From Aphanocapsa sp. GSE-SYN-MK-11-07L (GTDB taxonomy: Bacteria > Cyanobacteriota > Cyanobacteriia > Thermosynechococcales > Thermosynechococcaceae), in NCBI GenBank assembly GCA_019359715.1, contig JAHHGS010000081.1:21719-85718 (forward strand): a stretch of DNA of 64,000 nt, given 5' to 3'. The notes under the pieces were generated by a model. It was not told the origin of the DNA, ran no database searches, and was given only the letters and a program-made list of their open reading frames with translations. Each line of letters begins with the position of its first letter. The stretch's first letter is position 1. This document shows positions 17,515 through 27,280 of the stretch, in pieces. A program made the position numbers and the translations under genes.

Positions 17515-19311
17515 TTGGGTTTAATTCAAGGCAAAGACTTAGAAAAGGCTGGTTGCAAAGCGGCAAGAGAGTTTGTTTGGCAAGCTGATTTTTCTTTTAC
17601 GAAGCGCAGTAAACATCAGCTCTATCAAATTGTTTTAAAGCACGCTTTGGTGTTTGGACTCTCGGCGATCGCCCCAATGGCGATCGCCCAACCGCGCCTA
17701 CCGCGACCGTTGGTGCCCTTGCCCAGCCCACCTCCCGCAGTGCCAACCCCAGCCCTGCCCCCGCCGGCCAATTTATTGCCACCGCCTGCCCCACCGGCTG
17801 AACCGGAAGCGCCGTCGCTAGAAGGCACGATTACGGTGAACGAATTTAAGGTGGTTGGCAGTACTGTATTTTCTGCCGAGGAATTGGCCAAGGTGACAGC
17901 TCCCTTCACGGGGCGGCCGATTAGCTTTGCTGAGCTGCTGCAAGTTCGTTCTGCGATTACCCAGCTCTATATTGATAGCGGCTATGTCACCTCTGGGGCG
18001 TTTATTCCTGCCGACCAAGTGATTGAGGAGGGTGTCGTCACAATTCAGGTGGTAGAAGGCACAGTGGCAGAAATTCAGGTGCAGGGAAATCAGCGGTTGC
18101 GGGCCAGCTATGTTCGCGATCGGCTGGCCCTGGCTACAGATCAACCCCTGAATGTCAATCGGCTACTAAAGGCTCTCCAACTGCTGCAACTGAATCCGCT
18201 GATCAAAACCCTGTCGGCGGAGCTGACGGCAGGCCCGCAGCCGGGAGTCAGCATTTTAGAAGTGCAAGTGGCCGAAGCCCGCAGTTTGACCGCTACGCTA
18301 ACCCTCGATAATAACCAATTACCCGCTATTGGCAGCTTTCAGCGCCAAATTCAGATTAATCAAGCCAATCTGCTTGGGTTTGGCGACGGTTTGAGTGTGA
18401 CCTACGCTAATACAGATGGCCGGAATGCTTTAGACCTGAGCTATACCTTGCCTGTGAATGCTCGCAACGGCACGGTTAGCGTTGACTACGGCACCTATTG
18501 GAGCCGGATTATTCAGCCCCCTTTTGATGAATTCGATATTCGCGGCGACTTGTGGAGCTTGGGTTTCACCTATCGCCAGCCGGTGATTCAAACCCCCACG
18601 CGCGAGTTGGCTCTGGGGCTAACCGCCAATCGCCAGCAGAGCCAGACTTCGATTTTAGGCTTTCCGTTTCCGCTTTCTCCGGGTGCCAACGACTTGGGAC
18701 AAACCCGGATTACTCAACTGCAATTTTTTCAGGAATGGACGCAGCGGAGTTCGAACAGCGTTTTGGCTCTGCGATCGCAGTTTAATCTTGGCATTGACGC
18801 CTTTGGCACCACCACCAGCGATATTCCGCCCGATAGTCGCTTTTTCTCCTGGCAAGGGCAGGGACAGTGGGTGCGCCTGCTAGCCCCCGATACGCTATTT
18901 ATTGTCCGGGGCAATCTTCAACTGGCCGATCGCCCCCTAGTGCCAATTGCCCAATGCGGAGTCGGCGGGCTGTTCAGTGTGCGTGGCTATCCCCAGGATT
19001 TGCTGCTGGTGGATAATTGCCTGTCTGCCTCGGCCGAATTTAGGATACCGATTTTACGCGTCGCCGGTCGGAAAGGCATTTTACACGTGGCGCCCTTTGT
19101 CGATTTTGGCACTGGCTGGAATAATGGCGATCGCTTAATTCAAGAAGATCCGAGCAGCTTAGTGGGGGTGGGCTTGGGGTTACGCTGGCAGTGGATCAAT
19201 CGGGTTTCAGCCAGCTTTGACTGGGGAATTCCGCTCAACAGCTTTGAGTCTGGCTCTAATTCTTTGCAAGATCAGGGGCTTTACTTTTCAATTACAGTCA
19301 GTCCGTTTTGA
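17515..19311 (+). CDS. ShlB/FhaC/HecB-type outer membrane transporter (TpsB)
   Basis: About 598 residues from a TTG start; the precise start is uncertain. Order: signal peptide (ALVFGLSAIAPMAIAQ), a Pro-rich linker (residues about 60-100), POTRA domains (VNEFKVVGSTVFSAEEL; GYVTSGAFIPADQVIEEGVV; then IQVQGNQRL), and a 16-strand-type barrel with the VRGY motif (FSVRGYPQD) that plugs the TpsB pore. It ends in an aromatic residue (SPF) as outer membrane proteins do. TpsB proteins export a single large TpsA passenger. No TpsA gene with a TPS domain lies beside it. The CHAT gene follows after 25 bases on the same strand, suggesting an operon. Confidence 0.9.
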   Translation: MGLIQGKDLEKAGCKAAREFVWQADFSFTKRSKHQLYQIVLKHALVFGLSAIAPMAIAQPRLPRPLVPLPSPPPAVPTPALPPPANLLPPPAPPAEPEAPSLEGTITVNEFKVVGSTVFSAEELAKVTAPFTGRPISFAELLQVRSAITQLYIDSGYVTSGAFIPADQVIEEGVVTIQVVEGTVAEIQVQGNQRLRASYVRDRLALATDQPLNVNRLLKALQLLQLNPLIKTLSAELTAGPQPGVSILEVQVAEARSLTATLTLDNNQLPAIGSFQRQIQINQANLLGFGDGLSVTYANTDGRNALDLSYTLPVNARNGTVSVDYGTYWSRIIQPPFDEFDIRGDLWSLGFTYRQPVIQTPTRELALGLTANRQQSQTSILGFPFPLSPGANDLGQTRITQLQFFQEWTQRSSNSVLALRSQFNLGIDAFGTTTSDIPPDSRFFSWQGQGQWVRLLAPDTLFIVRGNLQLADRPLVPIAQCGVGGLFSVRGYPQDLLLVDNCLSASAEFRIPILRVAGRKGILHVAPFVDFGTGWNNGDRLIQEDPSSLVGVGLGLRWQWINRVSASFDWGIPLNSFESGSNSLQDQGLYFSITVSPF

Positions 19312-19336
19312 GATCTAACTTTGAGGCACAACGGCG

Positions 19337-21877
19337 ATGAAACTGGGACGGAACTGGATCAGTGGGCTGCTGGGGTTACTGCTAGGGCTAGGGCTGACGG
19401 TCGTGCCTCTGCACTCTCAGCCTGGAGTTGCTCAAACCTCAGAGAATCCTCTTCAATTGCTGCAACAGGGGCGCGATCGCTATCAAGCAGGCAAATTTAC
19501 CCAGGCGGTCACGCTCTGGCAGCAGGCAGCAACTCGCTTTCAGGCAGAGGACGATCGCCTGCATCAAGCGATGGCTTTGAGCAATTTATCTTTGGCTCAG
19601 CAGCAGCTCGGCGAATGGAGTGAAGCTAAAGCCGCGATCGCCAGCAGCCTCGACCTGCTCCAGCCAGCCGCTCCAGAAGCAGCCCCAGTCCTAGCCCAAG
19701 CCCTTAACACCCAGGGCAGCCTCAACTTGGCCCTCAACCAGCCGGAAGCGGCCCTCAAGAGTTGGCAGCAGGCGGCCGCCGCCTATGCTCAAGCCAAAGA
19801 CCAAACTGGACAAATTCGGAGCCAAATCAATCAAGTCCAAGCGCTGCGGGCTTTAGGGCTATATCGGCAGGCGATTAGCGTCCTGACTCAGGTGCAACAA
19901 GACCTCCAAAATCAGCCGGCTTCCTTGACTCAAGCGGCAGGGCTACTCAGTTTGGGCAACACATTACGGCTCGTAGGCAACTTAGAACAATCTCAGCAAA
20001 TTCTAGAAAAAAGCTTGACGATCGCCCAACAGCTACAAGCTGCCCCAGATACCAGCGCCGCTTTACTCAGTTTGGGCAACACGGCTTGGGCCCGCCGAGA
20101 CATTGACGCCGCCTACAGCTTCTATCAGCAAGCAACCGCCGCCTCCCCTAATTCTTTGACGGGAACAGAAGCGCAGATCAATCAGCTTAGCCTGCTATTG
20201 CAAGCTGAGCAGTGGGCACCCGCCCAAAAGCTCTGGCCACAAATTCAAGTTGCCCTGAGTAGCTTACCGGTCAGTCGCGCTTCGATTTCGGCTCAAATCA
20301 ATTTCTCCCAGAGTTTAATCCAGTTTAAGCAAACCCAAAATCCACCCAGTCCCACCTGGACTGAAATCGCCCAGAAGCTAGCTGGCGCCGCCGAGCAGGC
20401 TAAAACCTTGGGCGATCGCCGCTCGCAAGCCTATGCCTTGGGCACTCTGGGAGAAGTCTATGAAACCAATCGCCAGTGGGCAGATGCCACCCAACTCACC
20501 CAGCAGGCGCTTTTGCTGTCTCAGTCAATCAGTGCGGCGGACATTACCTACCGCTGGCAGTGGCAGTTGGGGCGAATTTTTAAGGCTCAGCAAGATCCAG
20601 CCGGGGCGATCGCCAGCTACGGTGAGGCAGTTAAAACGCTGCAAACCCTCCGCAGCGACCTGGCCGGGATCAATCCCGATGTTCAGTTTTCCTTTCGGGA
20701 TAGCGTTGAACCCGTTTATCGGCAGTTGGTAGACCTGCTGTTGCAGCCTGAAGGGGGAACCGATGTCAGTCAGGCTCGTTTGGTGCAAGCGCGATCGGTG
20801 ATTGAATCTTTGCAGGTGGCTGAAATTGAGAACTTTTTGCGCTCTGCCTGTCTAGAAGCCAAACCCAAACAGGTTGATCAGATTGACCCGACTGCAGCTG
20901 TAATTTATCCAATTGTGTTGCCCGATCGGCTAGAGGTGATTGTCAGCTTACCCCAGCAACCGCTGCGCCACTATGCCAGTCCGGTTGGCGAAGTGGAAGT
21001 CAACCGAGCAGCAACGCAACTAAAGCGAGAGCTCCAAACCCCCAGAGGGCGGCCGCTGGCATTGTCTCAAACCGTTTACAACTGGTTAATTCGCCCCCTA
21101 GAAGCTGACCTCCAAGCGGCCAAGGTGCAGACCCTCGTTTTTGTGCCGGATGGCACGCTCAGAAATATTCCGATGGCGGCCCTCAACGATGGGCAAAGCT
21201 ACCTGGCCCAGCAATACAATTTAGCGATCACGCCCGGTCTGCTGCTGCTCGACTCTCGCCCCTTACTCGCAACTAAGCTAGAAGTAATCACGGCGGGTCT
21301 AACGGAAGCTCGCCAAGGCTTTTCGCCCTTGCCCAACGTCTCCCAGGAGCTAGCCCAAATTAAAAGCGAAGTGCCAACGGCCCAACTGCTCGACAAAGAC
21401 TTTACCAGTGCGGCCCTGCAAAAAGAGATTCGCGCCATTCCCTTCCCGGTTGTGCATTTGGCCACTCACGGTCAGTTTAGCTCTGACCCCGACCAAACCT
21501 TTATTCTGACCTGGGACGATCGGATTGGCGTCAATCAGCTCAATACCCTTCTGCAAACTAGAAATACGACCAGCGCCACGCCGATTGAACTGCTGATTTT
21601 GAGCGCTTGCCAAACTGCGGCGGGAGATAGCCGAGCGGCGCTCGGACTGGCGGGAATGGCGATCAGGGCTGGGGCCCGCAGTACCCTGGCTTCGCTGTGG
21701 TCGGTGGATGATGCAGCGACGGCAATTTTAATGGGTGAGTTTTACCAAGAATTAGTCAAAGCAGACTTGACAAAATCTGAAGCCCTGCGGAGAGCGCAAG
21801 AGTCGCTGATCCGGGATCCGCGCTACAGTTCACCCTACTATTGGGCAGGGTTTATTTTAGTTGGCAACTGGCGCTAG
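19337..21877 (+). CDS. TPR-CHAT caspase-like protein
   Basis: 846 residues with an N-terminal signal-like helix (ISGLLGLLLGLGLTVVPL), an array of TPRs (residues about 45-440; for example LLQQGRDRYQAGKFTQAVTLW), and a C-terminal CHAT domain. The CHAT caspase-like dyad is present: His in HLATHGQFS and Cys in ILSACQTAAGD, followed by ALGLAGMAIRAGARSTLASLW and ending YYWAGFILVGNW. CHAT proteins are cysteine peptidases or degenerate relatives; the signal-like segment would place this one in the periplasm. It is adjacent to a TpsB transporter, a pairing frequent in cyanobacteria, and may process or regulate exported proteins (inference). Confidence 0.9.
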   Translation: MKLGRNWISGLLGLLLGLGLTVVPLHSQPGVAQTSENPLQLLQQGRDRYQAGKFTQAVTLWQQAATRFQAEDDRLHQAMALSNLSLAQQQLGEWSEAKAAIASSLDLLQPAAPEAAPVLAQALNTQGSLNLALNQPEAALKSWQQAAAAYAQAKDQTGQIRSQINQVQALRALGLYRQAISVLTQVQQDLQNQPASLTQAAGLLSLGNTLRLVGNLEQSQQILEKSLTIAQQLQAAPDTSAALLSLGNTAWARRDIDAAYSFYQQATAASPNSLTGTEAQINQLSLLLQAEQWAPAQKLWPQIQVALSSLPVSRASISAQINFSQSLIQFKQTQNPPSPTWTEIAQKLAGAAEQAKTLGDRRSQAYALGTLGEVYETNRQWADATQLTQQALLLSQSISAADITYRWQWQLGRIFKAQQDPAGAIASYGEAVKTLQTLRSDLAGINPDVQFSFRDSVEPVYRQLVDLLLQPEGGTDVSQARLVQARSVIESLQVAEIENFLRSACLEAKPKQVDQIDPTAAVIYPIVLPDRLEVIVSLPQQPLRHYASPVGEVEVNRAATQLKRELQTPRGRPLALSQTVYNWLIRPLEADLQAAKVQTLVFVPDGTLRNIPMAALNDGQSYLAQQYNLAITPGLLLLDSRPLLATKLEVITAGLTEARQGFSPLPNVSQELAQIKSEVPTAQLLDKDFTSAALQKEIRAIPFPVVHLATHGQFSSDPDQTFILTWDDRIGVNQLNTLLQTRNTTSATPIELLILSACQTAAGDSRAALGLAGMAIRAGARSTLASLWSVDDAATAILMGEFYQELVKADLTKSEALRRAQESLIRDPRYSSPYYWAGFILVGNWR

Positions 21878-21950
21878 GGCAAGATCAGGCATTCTCTAAG
21901 TATTCGTGGGTCTGGCACCGTTGATTCGGTTCAGGCTATGTTCCAGGGAC

Positions 21951-22718
21951 TTAATCGGGGTCAATGCCTTGCGATCGCAACAGCGTCTCTAGCTGTGCTG
22001 CTCGTAGCTGCGCTTGCTGCTTTGCTTGTCGCTCTTGCTCTTTGGCCTGCCGCTCTTGGGCTGCCGCTTGCTGCGCTTGCTCTTTGGCTTGCCGCTCTGC
22101 CTCCTCTGGCAAGAGAATTAACTGCCCTTCAGCCGTAAACCAGTGGAGCTGCCGCTCATCGATGCCCAGATACAACTCAAGCTGTTCACTCCACAGCCAA
22201 CCTGCTTCCGTGGAAGGAATTTCCTGATAGCGTCCATCAATCAGATGAAATCCGGCAAATTCCATCGTTTCCGGGTGGAACCAAAAATAGTCCGGCACCC
22301 GCCAGATATCTTGATAGAGGTCTTTCTTGGTGCTTTTATCGACGGTTGCGGTGGAGTCAGACAGGAGCTCAATCACCACATTCGGATATTTGCCCCCTTC
22401 TTCCCAAATTGCCCAACTGCGGCGATCGCGCTTCTCTGCACCCAACACGACAAACACATCGGGCCCGCGAAAATCTCGTTTTTTGAGCTGCTGCTGATTG
22501 TAGTAAACCGTCAGGTTACCAGAGATGTAGAAATTTGAACGGTCTTGCCACCACGATTTGAGTAAGCGAATCAACAGGTCAATTTGGTTGCGGTGAAAGT
22601 CAGTTTCCAAAGGGGGTTCATCGCTGTATAAATTCGTCGGTAGATGAAGACTAACGACCTGGGTATTGTCAGTGAGTGCGTCACTGGTGGCGGGTGGGGT
22701 GGCATCGAGACGAACCAT
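21951..22718 (-). CDS. Uma2-family (DUF820) protein with coiled-coil tail
   Basis: About 255 residues from the ATG at 22718 (MVRLDATPP). Family signatures: FRGPDVFVVLG, then YPNVVIELLSDSTA with the acidic catalytic-type residues of the PD-(D/E)XK fold, and PDYFWFHPETMEF. The last 45 residues form a Gln/Lys/Glu/Arg-rich repeat (QAKEQ units) predicted to be a coiled coil, ending in LLRSQGIDPD, a common tail in this cyanobacterial family. Upstream in-frame codons to 22886 are considered non-coding. Confidence 0.85.
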   Translation of the reverse strand: MVRLDATPPATSDALTDNTQVVSLHLPTNLYSDEPPLETDFHRNQIDLLIRLLKSWWQDRSNFYISGNLTVYYNQQQLKKRDFRGPDVFVVLGAEKRDRRSWAIWEEGGKYPNVVIELLSDSTATVDKSTKKDLYQDIWRVPDYFWFHPETMEFAGFHLIDGRYQEIPSTEAGWLWSEQLELYLGIDERQLHWFTAEGQLILLPEEAERQAKEQAQQAAAQERQAKEQERQAKQQAQLRAAQLETLLRSQGIDPD

Positions 22719-22945
22719 GGCGGGACTCTCACCAAAACTGCCCTCAGTATAGCTAATCGGCACTGCTGCCCAAAGACGGATCAGAGATTCACCCTCAAGC
22801 AGCGCCTGAATGCTGGGCGATCGCGAAGATGGATATTTAGAGAGAACATTAGAAGTTGAGATCGAACCGGATGGCGATCGCAGCATTCGCAGCAGCGTAT
22901 TCTCTGGCTTGTGGCTAGCAGTGGATGCGCTGTTAGAAGGTAAAC

Positions 22946-24055
22946 CTAAGAGACCTGCAGCTTTCGCAAAGCGCGGGCGATCGCATCCGACGGCACTTGA
23001 TCCACTAACTTAACCGCACCAATCCCTGTCGGGAACACAAAGCGGACGTGGCCTGACTGCACCTTCTTATCCGCCTGGAGGGACTCAATCACCTGATCCG
23101 GGTTTAACTGCGGAGGGATGCGGTTGGGCAGATGCGCCTTTTGGATTAAGTTCGCCTGTCGGTCAGCACACTCTCTAGACCAGTAGCCCAACTCCACCGC
23201 CAGTTCACCGACTGCCAGCATGCCCAACCCCACCGCCTCGCCATGATTAAACACGCGATAGTGGGTTAGCGCTTCAATCGCATGCCCAATGGTATGGCCA
23301 TAATTTAAAATCGCCCGTAGCCCCGCTTCTCGTTCGTCCTTTCCGACCACTTCAGCTTTGGCCCGACAAGAGCGGACGAGAATTTCCAACAGTAGCTCCG
23401 GCGAGAGCGATCGCAACTGATCTAAGCGCGGGGCCGCCTCTAATTGCTCAAACAGCTCTACATCCCAGATCACGCCATACTTAATCACTTCAGCGATCGC
23501 GGCTCGAAATTCCCGCTTTGGCAGCGTCTGGAGGGTTTCAGGGTCAATCAGGACTAACCGAGGCTGATGAAACGCTCCGATCAAATTTTTGCCTTGGGGG
23601 TGATTGACGCCGGTTTTGCCGCCAATCGCGGCATCGACCATCGCCAGCAAGCTAGTGGGCACTTGCACAACCGGGATTCCCCGCAGCCAAGTTGCGGCCG
23701 CAAAGCCAGCCATATCGCCAATTACCCCGCCCCCTAGGGCAACAATTGCTGAACCGCGCTCTAATCGGTGAGCCAGGGCTGCATCATAAATTTTTTGGAC
23801 AGACTTGAGCGTTTTATAGCGTTCCCCGGCTGGCAGTAGGCAATCGAAAACCGAAAACCCAGCCTGCGTCAAAGCCGCAGCCACCGCATCGCCATAGTAG
23901 CGAAAGACGTTTGGATTCGCCACGACCAGTACCCGTTGCCCTGGCGTTAGGGCGGCCCGCTCAGCCATCAGCAGCCCAATTTGCCGCAGTCCACCTGGAC
24001 AGATTGAAATCTGATATGGATGCTGGGGCAAATGAACGGGAATGACTGTTTCCAT
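22946..24055 (-). CDS. aroB: 3-dehydroquinate synthase
   Basis: 369 residues, the usual length. It catalyses the second step of the shikimate pathway (DAHP to 3-dehydroquinate) with NAD and Zn/Co. The NAD-binding [19 protein letters not shown] and [21 protein letters not shown] are intact, and the metal ligands appear in [10 protein letters not shown] (Glu), [11 protein letters not shown] (His) and [10 protein letters not shown] (His). It supplies chorismate, which also feeds MenF encoded at 49809. ATG start at 24055. Confidence 0.96.
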   Translation of the reverse strand: METVIPVHLPQHPYQISICPGGLRQIGLLMAERAALTPGQRVLVVANPNVFRYYGDAVAAALTQAGFSVFDCLLPAGERYKTLKSVQKIYDAALAHRLERGSAIVALGGGVIGDMAGFAAATWLRGIPVVQVPTSLLAMVDAAIGGKTGVNHPQGKNLIGAFHQPRLVLIDPETLQTLPKREFRAAIAEVIKYGVIWDVELFEQLEAAPRLDQLRSLSPELLLEILVRSCRAKAEVVGKDEREAGLRAILNYGHTIGHAIEALTHYRVFNHGEAVGLGMLAVGELAVELGYWSRECADRQANLIQKAHLPNRIPPQLNPDQVIESLQADKKVQSGHVRFVFPTGIGAVKLVDQVPSDAIARALRKLQVS

Positions 24056-24259
24056 CGGTTGCAGGCAAAAGGGCGCGGAAATGCTTCTATTTTAGCCCTC
24101 TGGGTTTGCCTTAAAGCGCTGGCAATGGCTTATTTTGCCGGAGGGCAGCGCCCTTCCCCAAACATGTTCCGGCAGGGAATGCCTGGTCAGAACTGCTTGA
24201 AGGGTGGGTGCCAACTCAAGTGATTTTTTTCTCTCGCAGTAATTTGCCAAGTCGCGTCA

Positions 24260-25216
24260 TTACACTTTTTGGACAAAATTGCGACCCAATAATCCTTGGG
24301 GTCGGATCAGCAGCATAACGAACAGAATGCCAAAGGCAACCGCATCGCGATAGGCGGAATAGTCAGCCGGGACAAAGGCTTCCACTAGCCCAATTGTCAT
24401 CCCACCCACCACGGCCCCTGGAATGCTGCCCAAGCCGCCCAAAACAATTACGGCTAGACCTTTCAGTCCAAACACAATCCCAAAATAGGGGCCAGCAATG
24501 CTGACACTTGAGCCGACTAGGGTGCCTGCCAAGCCAGCCAGAAAACTACTGACAAAAAAGGTAATCACAATAAAGCGATCGCCATTAATCCCCAGCAAAC
24601 TGGCTGTGGTTGCATCTTCTGCCACTGCCCGCATTGCCTTCCCCAAACGGGTAGCATTAATCAAGTAGGTTAACGCCGCTAGAATCACCCCTGAAACCGC
24701 AAAAATAACAACCTGGACTGTCCGAATCGGGATCGGCTCCTCTGCTGAACCAAAATTGATCGCCGCTGGTAAGTCACCATAGGTATCAGCCGGAAACGTA
24801 TAAATTTCTGCTCCCACCAGATACTGAATCAGATTCACAAGCACCACCGCTACCCCCAGGCTGGAGACTACGGTTAACAGAGGATCAGACCCTTTACGCC
24901 GGAGGGGCCGAAACGCCAGCCGTTCGACCGCCACCCCCACCAGGCCAGCTAGCGCACTGCCCAGCAGGAGAGCCAACGCAAAGGGCAGTTGAAACGGGAA
25001 TTGAATCTCTGCTAGCAGCCCGCTGAGCCTCCCGCCCATCAAAATGTAGGTGAAGTAGGCTCCTAGGGTAAAGATCGCCCCGTGGGCAAAATTAATAATC
25101 CCTAAAATCGAAAAAACCAACGTATAGCCAAGGGCGAAAATGGCATAAATACTGCCGATCGATAGTCCATTTAAGAACTGTTGGAAAAATAAGGTTAGAG
25201 TCACGGTCTTGCTCAA
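24260..25216 (-). CDS. Branched-chain/neutral amino acid ABC transporter permease (LivH type)
   Basis: About 318 residues with 8 predicted membrane segments. The signatures GLSIGSIYAIFALGYTLVF, NFAHGAIFTLGAY and GLKGLAVIVLGGLGSIPGA are those of LivH/NatD permeases. The cytoplasmic EAA-like loop is AMRAVAEDATTASLLGIN. The start is TTG at 25216 or GTG at 25204; neither has a clear ribosome site. It stands alone: no LivM, LivF, LivG or binding protein gene is adjacent, so partners must be encoded elsewhere. It is 25 bases downstream of the FkbM methyltransferase gene on the same strand. Confidence 0.9.
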   Translation of the reverse strand: MSKTVTLTLFFQQFLNGLSIGSIYAIFALGYTLVFSILGIINFAHGAIFTLGAYFTYILMGGRLSGLLAEIQFPFQLPFALALLLGSALAGLVGVAVERLAFRPLRRKGSDPLLTVVSSLGVAVVLVNLIQYLVGAEIYTFPADTYGDLPAAINFGSAEEPIPIRTVQVVIFAVSGVILAALTYLINATRLGKAMRAVAEDATTASLLGINGDRFIVITFFVSSFLAGLAGTLVGSSVSIAGPYFGIVFGLKGLAVIVLGGLGSIPGAVVGGMTIGLVEAFVPADYSAYRDAVAFGILFVMLLIRPQGLLGRNFVQKV

Positions 25217-25241
25217 CTTAGATTAGCAATGAAATTAAGAA

Positions 25242-26165
25242 TTAACCTTTAATAGCAGCCCGGAGAGCGTGCCATCCGGGTTGCTGAAGGCGGGCGATCG
25301 CCCGTTCTGGCTGCGATGTGGCTAGAAAACTGGTGGGTAACCAGGGAGTTCTGGGCAGGGTTGTATTGGCAGGCAATAGCTGTGGGCCCCAAAACTGACG
25401 CTGAATCCGAAACAGTTGGTAGCCAAAGCCCTCTAGCCAGCGAGTCACGTCTGTCGGATACGGTCTGTGTTCTTCAAATACACAGTCCCGAATGGTTTGG
25501 TTTTGCAACAGTTGCTCTGCTCCCCTTAAGGCAGATAGCTCATGACCTTCAACATCTAGCTTTAGAACACCAATCGGTTGAGAGGGACTGAAAAACTGAT
25601 CGAGGGCGATCGCCCTGACACTCAGTAGGTCGGCATCCGTGGGGATGACACTGCCTGCTTCAACCACGGCTGCTAAACCTCGATTGGTCGCAAAGGTTTT
25701 AGGTACTGCTAAAGCGACTGTCCCCGGTTGCTCAGAAACGGCTAACTGATGAGCCACTACTTTGAGATGGGGCAATTGCTGCTGCCAGATTTGAAGATTA
25801 TTTTCTAACTCTAAATAAATATCAGGATGGGCTTCAAAGGCATGCAGTTGACCCTGAGCATGGCGATCGCCGAGCCGCTGAAGCATGACGGCAGTCATAT
25901 AGCCAATATTTGCTCCCACATCGATCGCAGATTCGCCACAATCAGTCAAACGCCAGACCACTTCCGTCACGGCCAAATCAATCACACCCAGCGTCATCAG
26001 GATTTGCCCATGTTCTTCGCTGGGACGGACGCGAATCTGCATCCCCCAAGGTAGCCTCACCTTCGTAAACTCAGCCTCAACAGCCGATTTTGGCAGCAGT
26101 CGGTTCAGCAATACCTGAGGCTGAAATAGATATTCAGGCTTGAACAGGCTAGCCAGTCTGATCAT
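25242..26165 (-). CDS. FkbM-family methyltransferase
   Basis: 307 residues. SAM-binding motif I is AIDVGANIGYMTAVML, and the family hallmark LKLDVEGHELSALRGAEQLL follows near residue 210. FkbM-type enzymes O-methylate sugars or secondary metabolites; many lie in glycan loci. Here there is no biosynthetic cluster around it, so the substrate is unknown. ATG at 26165. Confidence 0.88.
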   Translation of the reverse strand: MIRLASLFKPEYLFQPQVLLNRLLPKSAVEAEFTKVRLPWGMQIRVRPSEEHGQILMTLGVIDLAVTEVVWRLTDCGESAIDVGANIGYMTAVMLQRLGDRHAQGQLHAFEAHPDIYLELENNLQIWQQQLPHLKVVAHQLAVSEQPGTVALAVPKTFATNRGLAAVVEAGSVIPTDADLLSVRAIALDQFFSPSQPIGVLKLDVEGHELSALRGAEQLLQNQTIRDCVFEEHRPYPTDVTRWLEGFGYQLFRIQRQFWGPQLLPANTTLPRTPWLPTSFLATSQPERAIARLQQPGWHALRAAIKG

Positions 26166-26398
26166 TGAGTCTTCGCAGGATGGGTATCGGCTTTGGCTAG
26201 TCTACAGGAGAACCTTAGCAACAGTCGCAATTCAAAACGATCCGTTTTGCCTCCTAAATCATGCCTCAATCCACGCTGCCAACCCAAAATAAGCAGTTGA
26301 AGCAAGTCAGATTGGCTAAGTTAGGTGGGATTTTTCTAGAATACAAGGCAGCATCAGTATTAGCCGATGTATACGCCGTTACAAGAGGATTGAACACG

Positions 26399-27001
26399 AT
26401 GGCAATTGCACAGCCCCCCTTACCCTATGACTTCAACGCGCTAGAGCCATATGGCATGAAGGCTGAAACCTTTGAATATCACTATGGCAAGCACCACAAG
26501 GCTTATGTAGACAACCTCAATAAGCTGATTGCCGATACCGAAATGGCGGATCACTCCCTAGAGGACATCATTAAAGCATCCTTCAAAGATCAGGCTAAAG
26601 CAGGAATTTTCAACAATTCAGCCCAGGTGTGGAACCATAGCTTCTTCTGGAACTGCTTAAAACCGGCGGGCGGCGGCACTCCCAGCGGTGACCTCGCCGC
26701 CAAAATTGACAGTGCCTTTGGCAGCTTTGACAAGTTCAAGGAGGAGTTTTCTAACGCCGCTACAACTCAATTTGGCAGCGGCTGGGCTTGGCTGATTGAT
26801 GATGCTGGTGCCCTGAAGGTGACCAAAACTCCGAATGCTGAAAATCCTGTGGCCCACGGTCAAAAAGCGCTGCTAACCCTAGATGTTTGGGAACACGCTT
26901 ATTACATTGATTTTCGCAATGCTCGCCCAGCCTTCATCAAGAACTTTTTAGACCAGTTGGTGAATTGGGAGTTTGTAGAGCAAAATTTGGCCGCAGCGTA
27001 A
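26399..27001 (+). CDS. sodB: Iron superoxide dismutase
   Basis: 200 residues, the normal FeSOD length. It converts superoxide to H2O2 and O2 in the cytosol. It contains LPYDFNALEPYGM, FEYHYGKHHKAYVDNLN (first two metal His), AQVWNHSFFWNCLKP (Fe-type signature and iron ligand region), FGSGWAWL and LTLDVWEHAYYIDF (Asp and His ligands). The ATG at 26399 has AAGAGGA upstream. The same frame is open upstream to an ATG at 26261, but those 46 residues lack homology. A strong intrinsic terminator follows at 27035. Confidence 0.96.
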   Translation: MAIAQPPLPYDFNALEPYGMKAETFEYHYGKHHKAYVDNLNKLIADTEMADHSLEDIIKASFKDQAKAGIFNNSAQVWNHSFFWNCLKPAGGGTPSGDLAAKIDSAFGSFDKFKEEFSNAATTQFGSGWAWLIDDAGALKVTKTPNAENPVAHGQKALLTLDVWEHAYYIDFRNARPAFIKNFLDQLVNWEFVEQNLAAA

Positions 27002-27034
27002 CTCAATTTAAGCCTGGTCAATCAAAGCTCAGCT

Positions 27035-27068
27035 AAAACAAGACCCGTCCGAAGGCGGGTCTTGTTTT
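27035..27068 (+). terminator. Rho-independent terminator of sodB
   Basis: AAAACAAGACCCG at 27035-27047 pairs perfectly with CGGGTCTTGTTTT at 27056-27068, with an 8-base loop and a T-run built into the 3' arm. Its symmetric A/T flanks could also let it serve the converging DUF4079 gene. Confidence 0.88.
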
Positions 27069-27078
27069 ATGGGAGAGC

Positions 27079-27280
27079 ACTATCACAGCAGCTCATTTAT
27101 TGGCTGGTGGGGTTGGACATGTCTTAAAGTCAGGGGAATTCGGATCAAAGTTGCAGCTATAAACGGCACTTTTTTGCCAACTATCACAGCAGCTCATTTA
27201 TTGGCTGGTGGGGTTGGACATGTCTTAAAGTCAGGGGAATTCGGATCAAAGTTGCAGCTATAAACGGCACTTTTTTGCCA
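27079..27280. repeat. Perfect 101-bp tandem duplication
   Basis: Bases 27079-27179 and 27180-27280 are identical and directly abut. The second copy contains the last 28 codons and the stop of the minus-strand DUF4079 gene, so the first copy is a detached duplicate of that gene's 3' end lying beyond its stop. The identity implies a very recent event or an assembly artefact. Confidence 0.95.

Noticed and set aside
16339..21877. Search for a CIRCE element (TTAGCACTC-N9-GAGTGCTAA) near hrcA
   Set aside because: No matching inverted repeat was seen in this window.
26261..26398. In-frame upstream extension of sodB giving 46 extra residues
   Set aside because: The extension lacks FeSOD homology and a good ribosome site; the ATG at 26399 has AAGAGGA and gives the normal 200-residue length.
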